From NCBI GenBank assembly GCA_023548195.1, contig JAJHZJ010000009.1, forward strand, positions 6,532,215-6,596,214: a stretch of 64,000 nt of DNA. Reading direction: 5' to 3'. This DNA is from Bettongia penicillata ogilbyi (taxonomy: Eukaryota > Chordata > Mammalia > Diprotodontia > Potoroidae). Within the stretch, counting starts at the first letter, position 1. Each line of letters starts with the position of its first letter. The notes beneath the pieces are model-generated. The model saw only the letters and a program-made list of their open reading frames with translations, searched no databases and was not told the DNA's origin. Of the stretch, positions 44,028-55,864 are shown piece after piece. The translations under genes were made by a program, and so were the position numbers.

Positions 44028-44544
44028 GTAAGTACTTTCTTACCATCAACTAATCTTGCGAAGAAATATTTTTCCAGAGCACAAAAACTGGGCCATTGTT
44101 ATGGCGACTTTTAAGACAAATACAGTGTAAGCTCTTTTTTCTTTCTAAAGCTATTTATTAATCAAAATAGAAAGTAGTTATTTTGAAGTCAGTTCTATAT
44201 AATGAGACTGGTTTTTATGTCAGTTTCTACCACACATATTTTGCTGATTTGGCTATAAGAAATTCTCTTTGAACTAAGAAATCTTGTATTTCACATTAAT
44301 TTTTACAAGTTTACATCAATTTAGCAGTCATTTTATGATATAAAATTGTTCTTTTATATGCATGCTGTACTGATAGATCACTATTATTATTTTCATAAAC
44401 AAAATATAGCATGTGTAACTGTTCTTTGCACACATTAAATATTTGTTGAGTTGAAATAAATTATTTTCTTTTGAAACCTAATTTTGAAAATTTCTCTCTC
44501 AGTCTACTCTGAAGTTCCTTTGAACTCTTATAAATATGCAGTGA

Positions 44545-44665
44545 TTTGAAAGATCTAGATTTGAATTCTGGCTCTTAATATTTTTTGATTTGGGCAAATT
44601 ACTTAATGGAATTAGAAGGCCTCTGAGATCACTTCTAGCTCTAAATCTGCAATCTTTTATTGCAC
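44545..44665 (+). repeat. MIR-type SINE fragment
   Basis: 'gatttgaattctggctctta', 'gcaaattacttaatggaatt' and 'ctctgagatcacttctagct' follow MIR order. Confidence 0.6.
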
Positions 44666-44754
44666 TTTCAGTGCAGAATTTAAGTCAGGAATATTTTTGT
44701 GCATATCTTACTCTCCTAGATTTTGTATGAAGAAAGAAAATGTGACTTACTAAT

Positions 44755-44815
44755 CTTTTTACCTACCACATTCTGGAGCACAGTGCCTTGCCACGAGTAA
44801 CTATTTGTTGAATCC
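44755..44815 (+). repeat. L2 3' tail
   Basis: 'agcacagtgccttgccacga' and 'gtaactatttgttgaatcc' mark an L2 end. Confidence 0.45.
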
Positions 44816-45254
44816 ATCTTTTATAATGAATATTAGTCATTTTTGTAATTTCCTAATACTGTTACTATTTCTTTTAGTGCCTTGAAGTAAAGTTGTGCTC
44901 CCTATTTGATGAAGCTCCAAATAATAATGACCCAACCTGGTGTTTAACCTACAACACATTTAAATGTTCAGCTGGAAAAGAAAACAATTTTCTCCCTATT
45001 TTTCAATATTTGTATCCTGAATTTAGTTGCCTTCAATAAAAATATTCAAATAAAATAAAACAAAATACATTTTAAAAATTTTGTTTAAAAAATCTTTTTA
45101 GTTGTATTGAAATAGTTCTAATGACCCATTTAATTTCTGTATTCCCTTCCAATCTCTTTAAAAATCTTGTGTTTAGATTTTTTATGATTTTGGAGTTTTA
45201 AAGCATAATCATCAGTATATATGAATTATTTCTTTGACATAAGCTCATTTTCAA

Positions 45255-45309
45255 CCAAGTTAGTCAACAAACATTTATTAAGCACCTGATGTGTGCCGGG
45301 CACTGTGGT
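45255..45309 (+). repeat. Purine-rich repeat, copy G start
   Basis: 'caacaaacatttattaagca', then 'gtgtgccgggcactgtggta', open a copy that is interrupted by an L1 piece. A second start lies at 45541. Confidence 0.55.
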
Positions 45310-45535
45310 AAGAGCTGTAATTCTTGTTATTTTTGTTATTTTATATTTCTCATTGTATAGTTATATTTCATTACCTTCAAATACCACAATTTGTTTGGCT
45401 ATTTTCAGTTATTTGCTATATTAGCGATTTCCTTTTTTCCCCGTTAAAGATAAAGTTACTTTTAATTTTTTTTTGTAGTCTCGATCTTGTTCAACTTCTG
45501 TTATCCTCCCCCCGCCCCCCCAAGACCCCTTCCCC
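45310..45535 (-). repeat. L1 3' fragment
   Basis: 'gttatatttcattaccttca', 'aataccacaatttgtttggc' is the inverted L1 C-terminal ORF2 block seen at 51605. The rest is T-rich and C-rich and may be 3' UTR. Confidence 0.4.
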
Positions 45536-45536
45536 A

Positions 45537-45899
45537 GTAAATCAACAAGCAGTTATTACATGTCTGCTATGTGTTGGACACTTTGCTAAGTACTTTGGGT
45601 GCAAATACGGTGAATGAAATCTTCTCTCAATGAATTTTTATTGTAACAGTGGAGGCAGCATGTATGTGAATATATACACTCATGCACAAAATAAGTACAT
45701 GGTAGTTAGGCTGGCCTCTAGCAGTTGGAGAATCAGTAAAACTTTGTTCAGAAAGTGGTGTTTGAGCAGCATCTTGAGAGATGGATTAGACCAGAGATGA
45801 GAAGGGAGACCATTTTAGGCATGAGGGACAGCCAGGATAAAAATCACAGAGACTAGAGATGATGTATTTTGTATGAACTACATAGAAAGGCCAGGTTTG
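45537..45899 (+). repeat. Purine-rich repeat, copy G (left)
   Basis: 'caacaagcagttattacatg', 'gctatgtgttggacactttg', 'agcagcatcttgagagatgg' and 'gcatgagggacagccaggat' are in family order. It is split by the L1 at 45901 and continues at 46954. Confidence 0.6.
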
Positions 45900-45900
45900 G

Positions 45901-46953
45901 TTTTTTTTTTAAATTGAATTATTTTATTTGTTTTCAGTGGTTGACAGTCACTTCCATATAGCTTAGATTTTTTTCCACTCTCTCTTATTCCTCCCTCCCC
46001 ATACCCTCCCTGAGATGGGCGTACAATCTTATATGAATTCTACACATACATTCCTATTAAATGCATGCTGCATAGAAGAATTAAAATGAATAGGAGAAAG
46101 CATAAAACAAAACAAAACATAATATAATACAAAATAAAATGATCTGTTTCTGTCTATAATTCCAATTCCATAGTTCTTTCTCTGGATGTGGAAGGTGTTT
46201 TGCCTCAAGAGTCCATTGGAAATGTTTAAGTCCATACGTTTCAGTGAAGTACTAAGTCTACTAGAAAAATTCCTTGCACACTGTGGTTGTTGCTATGGAC
46301 AAAGTTCTTCCTGTTCCGCTTCTTTCACTCAGCAGCAGTTCATAGAAGTCTCTGCAGACCTCTCCGAAGTCTTCCTGTTCATCATTTCTCATAGCACAAT
46401 AGTATTCCATTACATTTATATACCACAACTTGTTCAGCCACTCCCCAATTGATGGACATCCCCCTCGATTTCCAGTTTTTGGCCACCACAAAGAGAGCTG
46501 CTATAAATATTTTTGTACATGTGAGTTCCTTTCCCATTTCTTGTGATCTCTTTGGGATAGAGTCCCAGGAGCGATATTGCCGAGTCAGAGCCTATGCACA
46601 TTTTTGCAGCCCTTTGTGGATAGTTCCAAATTGCTCTCCAGAACGATCAGCTCAAAGCTCCACCAGCAATGAATTAGTGTTCCACCTCTCCCACATCTTC
46701 TCCAACATTTATCATGTGGTACCTCAGAGTTGTTTTGATTTGCATCTCTCTAATCAATAGTGCTTTAGAGCATTTTTTTCATATATAGATAGCTTTAATT
46801 TCTTCCTCTGAAAATTGCCTGTTCATATCCTTTGACCATTTATCAATTGGGGAATGACTTGTAGTCTTGTAAATTTGACTCAGTTATCTATGTATTTTAG
46901 AAATGATACCTTTATCACAGACACTATTTGCAAGCATTCTTTCCCAGTTGGGG
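45901..46953 (-). mobile_element. 5'-truncated L1
   Basis: A minus-strand L1 3' end, about 1.05 kb, with an A-rich tail (45901-45930), 3' UTR and C-terminal ORF2. The open frame 46491-46261 reads '[20 protein letters not shown]', which matches the ORF2 end of the full-length copy. Flanks 'aaggccaggtttg' (45887-45899) and 'aaggccagtttg' (46954-46965) are a target-site duplication with one indel. It splits the purine-rich repeat and is younger than it. Confidence 0.75.
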
Positions 46954-47160
46954 AAGGCCAGTTTGATTGAATTGTGAAGTATGGGAAAGGATAGAAATAC
47001 CTTATGAGACTGGAAAGATAGGTTGAACCCAGGTTGTGAATGACTTTTAAAAACCAGGTTGGAATTTATGTTTTATTCTATCCTTGGGTTTTCTTGTAAG
47101 GTTTCATATACTAATGGGTTCAGAATAATTTTTCTAATTTTAAAGTACTGAGTGGTAGAG
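46954..47160 (+). repeat. Purine-rich repeat, copy G (right)
   Basis: 'gagactggaaagataggttg' and 'aacccaggttgtgaatgact' continue the family after the L1. Confidence 0.5.
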
Positions 47161-47879
47161 TTTAGGTAGAAAAGGTAGAAAAAAGCACTGACCAAAGTGA
47201 ATAGTTAATTCATTAGCTATGGAAATGTTCATGATGACTTCTTATTCTGCATGTGTAGACAAATAAAAACTATGCAACAGAATTATTTTGCCATGAACTT
47301 TATAGGGAATATTGAAAGTATGGTGGATGTAAGAATTTTTTGACTTTAATGCCAGTTTACTCTGAAAAGATTAAATAATACTAGGAATTAAAATTTTATA
47401 TTTTAGTCAAATGGCTACCAACCCTGTTCTTCTGTAATTTATGAGTACCAATCATGGAATTGCTGAAGTCCAAAGAATTAAAGGTCACAACTGAGCGGTG
47501 ACTTATTGTAAAGATAGCAGTGTTTTTTGTATTGTGGTTTTTCTTGTATTCCATTCCCTCTCCAACCTCCTCCTATATCTGGAATTTGCTAAATATGTCA
47601 TAGTCAAAGCTTTCTTTTTCAAATTTCTTGGATATTTTGCAGTATTTTCCACAGTATGTAACGTTTTCCGCTTTTATGTCTTTTTCTTTGGTTAAGCAGG
47701 GAATGTTTTGTTTTGTTTTTTTGGTGGTTTCTGATCTTTTCTTTTTAAATTGTTTGAACATCAGTGACCCTATTAACTTTCTAGAAAATTTTTATTTTGT
47801 TAGCTTGCAGTAAAGGTGCAGCTTCTTGAAATTGCTTATAAGTTCTGAAAGCCCCTGAAATTGAAGTCAGTGACATGGT

Positions 47880-48060
47880 CCTCTATGCACTTAAGCAAAA
47901 ATAATTGGCAGCTCTGTGGAGGATGGACTGAATAGAGAGGGTTTCAGTTAGGCAGACCAGTAAGGAGGTAGGCTGTTTGGTAATCTCAAGTGCAAAGTGA
48001 CGAGGCCTGAAGTACGGTGGTAGCTTTGTGAATCCCATTGATAATTTGATTTCTATAGCA
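47880..48060 (+). repeat. Purine-rich repeat, distal segment
   Basis: 'ttggcagctctgtggaggat', 'ggactgaatagagagggttt' and 'gacgaggcctgaagtacggt' are in family order. A SINE follows it directly. Confidence 0.55.
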
Positions 48061-48064
48061 GTAA

Positions 48065-48292
48065 AAAGGGAAGCTAGGTTGTAACAGTGGATTGAGTGCT
48101 GGGCCTGAAGCCAGGAACACTCATATTCCTGAGTTCAAATCTGGCCTCAGGTTCTTACTAGCTCTGTGTTCCTGGGCAAGTCACTTAATCCTGTTTGCCT
48201 GTTTCCTTATCTGTGAAATGAGCTGGAGAAGGAAATGGCAAGCCACTGCAGTATCTCTGCCAAGAAAACCCATACTGAAATGAACAAAATAG
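48065..48292 (+). repeat. CORE-SINE, complete
   Basis: The head 'gggaagctaggttgtaacag' and 'tggattgagtgctgggcctg' leads to 'gagttcaaatctggcctcag', 'tgttcctgggcaagtcactt', 'ccttatctgtgaaatgagct', 'ggagaaggaaatggcaagcc' and 'gccaagaaaacccatactga'. It is a tRNA-derived marsupial SINE. It is among the best preserved copies here. Confidence 0.8.
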
Positions 48293-48299
48293 TATTTAA

Positions 48300-48545
48300 A
48301 ATCTTGATAATAGGTAATGTCATTTATGTTATCGTGTTGTCATGGCACAGCCACAAACACTTAGTATTCCTCCACCTATAAATAGCTTAATATAAGTAAC
48401 TTAAAAGTTCTTTATTTCTTTAAGGAACACTTTGTAATTGATTCTATACAAGTCTTCAGGTATTTTAAGCATTTTATAGTTTTTTGGGATGTAATTTCCC
48501 TTCCTGTTATCACCTCTTGTGTTTGTTATTATAATAGAAGTATAA
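48300..48545 (-). mobile_element. Old L1 ORF2 fragment
   Basis: 'ttgtcatggcacagccacaa' and 'aagttctttatttctttaag' parallel the ORF2 middle seen at 18940 and 52866. It is badly decayed. Confidence 0.4.
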
Positions 48546-49290
48546 TTGATTTTTTAGATTTCAGTTTTTATTTTTGATTCTATATTCCTTCTCTCCCTCC
48601 AACCCTTCCTCCACCCATTGAAAAGGCAAGAAATACTATATGCATTATTATATATATAGCCATGTAAAATAAAACATTTCCACATTAGCCACATTATGTT
48701 CCAGAAAAGAAAAAAAAAAGCTTTAATCTGTACTCTTTGAGTCCATTAATTCTTTATATGAGATAAGATAGCCTTCTATATCATGAGTTCTTTAGAATTA
48801 CAGTAAATTATTATATTGATTAGAGTTATTAAATCTTTCACAGTTGATCTTTCTTCCAGTATTGATGCCATTGTGTCAGTTGTTTATCTGGATCTGCTTG
48901 CTGCGCTTTGCATCAGTTCATATAATTCTTAGGTTTTTCCAGAAATCATCCCTGCAATCATTTTTTTACAGCACAAAAATATTTCATTGCATTCATATAC
49001 CATCACTTGTTCAGCCATTCCCCGGTTATTCAGTATCCCTATAGTTTCCAGTTCATTGGTACCACAAAAAAGAGCTACTGTAAGTATTTTTGAACAAGTT
49101 CCTTTTCATTGCTTTTTTTGGTGTATAGACCTAGTAGCAAAAGGGATGCACAATTTTATACACCTTTGGGCATAGTTGCAAATTGTTCTCCACAATAGTT
49201 GGACTAGTTCACAGTTCCACTCACTGTATGTTAATGTATGTATTTTCCCACATTATCTCTAGCATTTGTCATTTTCCATAGATATACTAA
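48546..49290 (-). mobile_element. Old L1, 3' end
   Basis: 3' UTR blocks ('cccattgaaaaggcaagaaa', 'tttccacattagccacatta') are followed by C-terminal ORF2 blocks: 'tgcattcatataccatcact' (48986), 'tggtaccacaaaaaagagct' (49056), 'ctttgggcatagttgcaaat' (49163). Broken frames. Confidence 0.65.
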
Positions 49291-49532
49291 ATTCTAACCC
49301 AAGAAGCCACTGAAAAGAAAAACAAAGTGTGAGATGTTGGCACAACCCTATCTGCTGAATTGGAAATGCTGGGATCAGATGCTGGTGTAGTGGATTTCAA
49401 CTCCGTATCTATCTGCCTGTAGCATCAGTCTATTTGCTATATACTTGTGAAGGCTTTTAATTTTTATTACCTTACTGGGTCCTTCATAAATTAATATTTA
49501 AGACACACTTTGTATAATTAGATCTCTGATTG

Positions 49533-49735
49533 ATGAGAGGCATCTTGGTGTAGTAGGAAAATGGATTTGAATGTAGTAAGACAAGAGTTGAGGTCCTTCC
49601 CCAGAAAATTAATAGCTCTTGCAACCTATCTTCTTGTAATGTAAGTTGGGGATAAGAATACCTGCCTCCAGTGGTTGTGGTGAGTATAAAATGAGATAAT
49701 ATATTCAAATGCTTAAAGCTTTATATCATTCTTAG
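49533..49735 (+). repeat. CORE/MIR SINE
   Basis: 'gaggcatcttggtgtagtag', 'agttggggataagaatacct', 'gtgagtataaaatgagataa' and 'gcttaaagctttatatcatt' follow the SINE order. Confidence 0.65.
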
Positions 49736-51036
49736 TTGTCATTTGTATTAATATAATAACAATAATAGTAAAGTAGTTAACTCCAAGATGAACGCTTGTA
49801 CTAGGATGAATTCCTCCACAGCCATAACCTTGTTCTTTAGAGTTTATAAAATGCAAGCTGTTTCTTCCCATTTGGATAAGTAATGAATTCACAAGCCAGC
49901 TAAGCAAAGTGGAATCCTGTTGAGGGTCCTTGATTCTTCCAATGAACTACAGTGCCTTGAGCAGCAGAACTTCAATCTTAATCTGATTGAGGGTCTCAAT
50001 TGTGAGTAACGTTCCCCATTAGTAGCTGATGTCATTATAAATGATACCATTTATAAATTCTTTTCTAGTAATATGGTTAACATAAAAACTAGGAAATTTG
50101 GTAGAATGGGGAACTATAAGAAAGGGAGTGAATATGAGACAAATCTTTGTTTTAAGTAGGTTGAACATTCTACACTCATGACTCATTCTTTATGAAAGAA
50201 TATGCTGTTTGGCCTTTTCAGAGAAACTACAAGGCATGGAATGATTTAGCATCTCAATGAGGTCTTATTCATTAATTAAACAAAAGCCTTTTATGTAAAA
50301 AAGAATTATGTTGTCAGTGTTTGGGAGGGAAAATATCATTGTCTCTTTTTATAGTAAATATAGTAGCCAGGGAAAATGAACTCGTTAGTGAATTTGAAAG
50401 TATATATTGAAAAATTTTGTTATGAGCAGTCTTCCTATTCAAGAAACTTTGTATCCGTGACATAGTTTGGCAAATACAGATGTGTTGGTCCTTGAATTTA
50501 TTTTGGATATTTCTTTATATGCTTAATGTCAGGCTTTCAGAACAAATCTTAGCCCTTGATAAAAATGTGATAAATCAGTAAATACAAAATTCAAATGATC
50601 AACATTGCATGAATTTATGAACTGTTTTTTGTCATGTACATATGCTGTAGTATGTTGTACATTTTGGGGAACATTTAAATATGTAATGATATCTATTTTA
50701 GTGGAAAAGGAAGCCTGAATTTTCTGTTTCCTAGTGAAGAAAGAACTGGAGTTTTAAAACCCCTTTGAGTTTGAAATAGTAAATACGAATTATTTCATAT
50801 TCTTTTTTTGGCAGATAGATGGTATGGTTTAGTGTTAAATTTCTTATCCCTATCCCCCTACTTCCTTCCCCCTTTCCTGGGAGTCATATTTTTTATTATT
50901 TACAAATATTTCATACAACTGAACAATGAGTTATTTAAGTTCATTTTGTATAATGTTTACTTAATAAATACCATTTAGAATACCATTTAGAATAACATCT
51001 GTGGTTGTATATTATAACCAAACTCTGCTGTAACAT

Positions 51037-51054
51037 TGTTTTGCTAATTTTTAA
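51037..51054 (+). repeat. L1 target-site duplication, left copy
   Basis: The 18-mer 'tgttttgctaatttttaa' is identical to 57893-57910 and borders the L1 tail. Confidence 0.95.
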
Positions 51055-51454
51055 ATTATATTTATTTTTTAAATTTTTTTTAATGTTCTACAATCACTTC
51101 CTTAAAATTAACATTTTATCCCCCCCACACCTTCCCCTCACTTCCCCCCTCCCTCCCTCCCTCCCTCCCCATGACAGCATACAATTCTGTATAGGTTCTA
51201 CATATACTTTCCTATTGAGCACATTTTCACTATAGTCATGCTAGTTTAGTCGAACTAAAATAAATGGAAGAAATCATATAACAAATCAAAACATAATACA
51301 CTGAAACCCACCCACACACAAACATGATCTGCTACATTCTGCGAATGACTTCCATATTTCTTTCTCTGAGTGTGAAAGGCATTTTGCCTAAGAAGACCAA
51401 CCTTGGGATTTTTTTTTCCTCAGTAAGTTCTTGTGTTATTACAAAGTTCCAAGT

Positions 51455-54400
51455 CTACCAGAAAAAACTCTCACACACTGTGGTCGTTGCTGTGCACAAA
51501 GTCCTCCTGGTTCTGCTCCTTTCGCTCAACATCAGATCATATAAGTCCTTCCAGGCTTCCCCGAAGTCTTCTTGTTCATGATTTCTTATGGCACAATAGT
51601 ACTCCATTACATTCATATACCATAATTTATTCAGCCATTCCCCAGTTGGTGGGCATCCCCTTGACTTCCAGTTTTTGGCTACCACAAAGAGTGCTGCTAT
51701 AAATATTTTTGTACACGTGGGACCCTTTCCCGTTTTTATAATCTCTTGGGGACACAGTCCTAGTAGCGATATTTCTGGGTCAAAGGGTATGCACATTTTT
51801 GTAGCCCTTTGGGCATAGTTCCAAACCGTTCTCCAGAAGGGTTGGATGATCTCACAGCTCCACCAACAATGAATTAGAGTTCCAACTCTCCCACATCCTC
51901 TCCAGCATTTATCATTTTCTTGTTCTGTCATGTTTGCCAATCTTACAGGTGTGATGTGGTACCTCAGAGTTGTTTTGATTTGCATCTCTCTAATCAATAG
52001 TGATTTAGAGCACTTTTTCATATGATTATAGATATCTTTAATTTCTTCCCCTGAAAATTGCCTGTTCATGTCCTTTGGCCATTTATCAATTGGGGAATGA
52101 CTTATATGGTTATATATTTGAGTCAGTTCTCTATATATTCTAGAAATGAGACCTTTATCCCCGAACTTAGCCGTAAAATTTTTTTCCCAATTTACTACAT
52201 CCCTCCAAATTTTAGTTGCATTGGGTTTGGTTGTGCAAAAACTTTTAAGTTTAAAGTAATCAAAATTATCCATCTTGCATTTCATAATGCTTTCTATTGT
52301 TTCTTTAGAAAAAAATTCTTCCCCTCTCCATAAATCTGATAAATACACTATTCCTTGCTTCTCCAGTTTATTCATGGTATCAATCTTTATACCTAAATCA
52401 TGTACCCATTTGGACTTTATTCTTGTGTACGGTGTCAGGCATGGGTCTATGCCTAGTTTCTGCCACACTGTTATCCAGTTTTCCCAGCAATTTTTGTTGA
52501 ACAGTGAGTTCTCATCCCAGAAGCTGGGATCTTTGGGTTTATCAAACAGGAGGTTGCTATATTCCTTGTGTACTGTGTCTTGAGTGCCAAGTCTATTCCA
52601 TTTGTCTACCCCTCTGTTTCTTAGGCAATACCAAGTGGTTTTGATAATTGCTGCTTTATAATGCAGTTTGAGCTCTGGTAGCGCTAGGCCACCTTCCCAA
52701 GCATTTTTTTTCATTAGTCCCTTTGATATTCTGGACCTTTTGTTTTTCCAAATGAATTTTGATATTATTTTATCCAGCTCTAGAAAATAATTATCTGATA
52801 GTTTAATTGGTATGGCACTAAATAAGTAGATTAATTTAGGTAGAATTGTCATTTTTATTATATTAGCTTGGCCTACCCATGAACAACTGATGTTTTTCCA
52901 CTTACTTAAATCTGACTTTATTTGTGCAAAAAGTGTCTTGTAATTGTGTTCATATAATCCCTGGGTTTGTTTTGGCAGGTAAACTCCTAAGTATTTTATA
53001 GTGTCTACTCTAGCTTTAAATGGGATTTCTCTTTCTATCTCTTGGTGTTGGACTTTGTTGCTAATATATAGGAATGCAGAAGATTTGTGTGGGTTTATTT
53101 TGTAACCTGCAACTTTGCCAAAGTTGTTTATTATTTCAAGTAGTTTTTTACTTGAATCTCTGGGATTCTCTAAGTATATCATCATATCATCTGCAAAGAG
53201 TGATAACTTAGTTTCTTCTTTGGCTATTTTTATTCCTTCAATTTCTTTATCTTGTCTAATTGCTACCGCTAACATTTCTAGTACCATATTGAATAATAAT
53301 GGTGATAATGGGCATCCTTGTTTCACCCCTGACCTTATTGGAAATGCCTCTAGCTTATCCCCATTGCATATAATGCTTGCTGAAGGTTTTAGGTAGATAC
53401 TGCTTATTATTTTATGGAATGTTCCCTTTATCCCTGTGTTCTCCAGTGTTTTTAATAGAAATGGGTGTTGTATTTTGTCAAAAGCTTTTTCTGCATCTAT
53501 TGAGATAATCATGTGGTTTTTGTTAGTTTTCTTGTTGATATGACCAATAATGCTAATAATTTTCCTAATATTGAACCAGCCCTGCATTCCTGGTATGAAA
53601 CCTACCTGATCATAATGTATTATTCTCTTGATAAGATGCTGTATTTGTTTTGCTAAAATCTTGTTTAGAATTTTTGCATCTATATTCATTAGAGAAATTG
53701 GTCTATAATTTTCTTTCTCTGTTTTGTCTCTTCCTGGTTTGGGTATCAAAACCATATTTGTGTCATAGAAAGAATTTGGGAGGACTCCTTCCCCAGTTTT
53801 CAAAAATAGTCTGTATAGTATTGGAATTAACTGTTCTGTAAAGGTTTGATAAAATTCACTTGTGAATCCATCTAGTCCTGGAGATTTTTTCCTAGGGTGT
53901 TCATTGATGGCTTGTTCAATTTCTTTTTCTGAGATGAGGTTGTTTAAGTATTCAATTTCCTCTTCTGTTAATCTGGGCAATTTGTATTTTTTAAAATATT
54001 CATTCATCTCATTTAGCTTATCGAATTTGTGGGCATAAAGTTGGGCAAAGTAATTTCTAATTATTGTCTTAATTTCCTCCTCGTTGGAGGTGAGTTCACC
54101 CCTTTCATTTTTCATATTAGTAATATGATTTTCTTCTTTCTTTTTTTAAGTCAAATTGACTAAAGGTTTATCAATCTTACTAGTTTTTTCATAAAACCAA
54201 CTATTGGTTTTATTTATTAATTCAATAGTTTTCTTAATTTCAGTTTTATTAATCTCTCCTTTGCTTTTCAGTATTTCTAATTTGGTATTTTCTTGGGGAT
54301 TTTCAGTTTGTTCTTTTTCTAGCTTTTTCAGCTGCATGCCCAAGTCATTGATCTCCTCTTTCTCTATTTTATTTATGTAGGCATTCAAAGATATAAAACT

Positions 54401-55288
54401 TCCCCTAAGAACTGCTTTTGCAGTATCCCATAAGATTTGGTAGGTTGTCTCATTATTGTCATTCTCTTGAATGAAGTTGTTGATTGTTTCTGTGATTTCT
54501 TCTTTAACCCATTCCTTCTTTAGGATTAGATTATTTAGTTTCCAATTGATTTTTGCTTTATCTTTCCATGGCCTTTTATTGCATATAATTTTTATTGCAT
54601 TATGATCTGAGAAGGATGCACTGATTATCTCTGCCTTTCTGCACTGGATTGTGAGATTTTTACATCCTAGTACATGGTCAATTTTTGTAAATGTTCCATG
54701 TACTGCTGAGAAAAATGCATATTCCTTTCTATTCCCATTCAATTTTCTCCAAAGATCTATTATATCTACCTTATCTAAAGTTTTATTTACCTCCTTAACC
54801 TCTTTCTTGTTTATTTTGAGGTTAGATTTATCAAGTTCAGAAAGAGGGAGATTGAGGTCCCCCACTAGTATGGTTTTGCTGTCAATTTCTTCCTTCAACT
54901 CCCCCAACCTCTCCTCTAGGAATCTGGATGCTATACCACTTGGAGCATACATGTTTAGTAATGATATTGCTTCATTGTCTATGGTACCTTTTAGCAGGAT
55001 ATAGTTTCCATCCTTATCCCTTTTGATTAGATCTATTTCTGCTTTTGCTTTGTCTGAGATTAGGATTGCTACTCCTGCCTTTCTTACATCAGCTGAAGCA
55101 CAATATATTCTGCTCCATCCTTTAACCTTTATCCTATGTGTATCTCCCCATTTCAAATGTGTTTCTTGTAAGCAGCATATTGTTGGATTATGGCTTTTAA
55201 TCCATTCTGCTATCTGTCTCTGTTTTATGGGAGAATTCATTCCATTCACATTCACAGTTATGATTACAATCTGTGTATTTCCCTCCAT
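51455..55288 (-). pseudogene. L1 ORF2 (endonuclease and reverse transcriptase), one nonsense codon
   Basis: ORF2p nicks DNA and reverse-transcribes L1 RNA. The frame is 1,278 codons, close to the 1,275 residues of human ORF2p. The start ATG is 55288-55286 ('MEGNTQIV'); an upstream ATG at 55342 is in frame but lies in the spacer. The endonuclease has 'NVNGMN', 'QETH', 'GDLN' and 'SDHNAIK', the usual catalytic positions. The RT has 'IDAEKAFD', '[11 protein letters not shown]' and '[12 protein letters not shown]'. The end has the Cys-rich '[18 protein letters not shown]'. A TAA at 54146-54148 lies between endonuclease and RT, where human L1 has a basic run, and the frame is the same on both sides. 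No frameshift is seen. Without readthrough, only the endonuclease part (about 380 residues) would be made. Confidence 0.95.
54146..54148 (-). other. In-frame TAA in L1 ORF2
   Basis: The nonsense codon follows 'PLVNLT' and precedes '[10 protein letters not shown]'. The neighbouring codons are AAA and AAG, so a single AAA to TAA change is the simplest origin. Confidence 0.85.
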
Positions 55289-55864
55289 CTTCTTTCCCAC
55301 CATTTGTGCTTTTAGCTCTGCTGTCTCCCTTTCCCTCCTCAATAGTATTCACTTTTCACCACCTCCTCCTGCCGCCTTCCCCTCCTTCTTTTAGCCTCCC
55401 TTCCCTTTTACTCCCCTTTACTCTTACTGCTTCTTCCCTCCCTTTTAGCCTCCCTCCCCTTTCTTCCCCCTTCCTCTCCTACTGCCTATAGAGCTAGTTA
55501 GGATTATCTACTTAAGTTTATTGTTCCATCCTTTAAACAAATCCGATGAGAGTACCTCTCACACAATGCTCATCTCCCTCCCCTCTTTCCCTCTATTACG
55601 ATTTTGTACTTCTTCTTGTGATGTAATTTGCCATTTTCTGCTTCCTCCTTTTCAGACCTCCTATTACAATCCCTTCTCATACTTAAATCCTATTTTTTAT
55701 CATGATATCATTTACTTTATACCCGTTCCCCCTATGCATATCCCTTTTATATTTCTTAATAGCCGCACAGTTCTCAAGATTAACAGGTTTCATCTTCCCT
55801 TACAGGGAGGTAAACAATTTGCCCTAATTGAGTAACAAGTTGTTCCCCCCCACTGTTTACCTTT
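55289..55864 (-). other. L1 inter-ORF spacer, purine-rich
   Basis: 576 bp separate the ORF1 stop (55865-55867) from the ORF2 start. On the coding strand it is GA-rich. Human L1 has a spacer of about 63 bp. The same spacer is kept in the HAL1 copies. Confidence 0.8.

Noticed and set aside
43890..44114. 74-codon frame overlapping exon 4
   Set aside because: It is a different frame from ADAM10 and crosses the splice donor.
51455..54115. 886-codon open frame as a host gene
   Set aside because: It is the L1 ORF2 reverse transcriptase and C-terminal part, inside an element with target-site duplications.
54146..55342. 398-codon open frame as a separate endonuclease gene
   Set aside because: It is in the same frame as the RT and is cut off only by a TAA. 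The proper ORF2 start is 55288.
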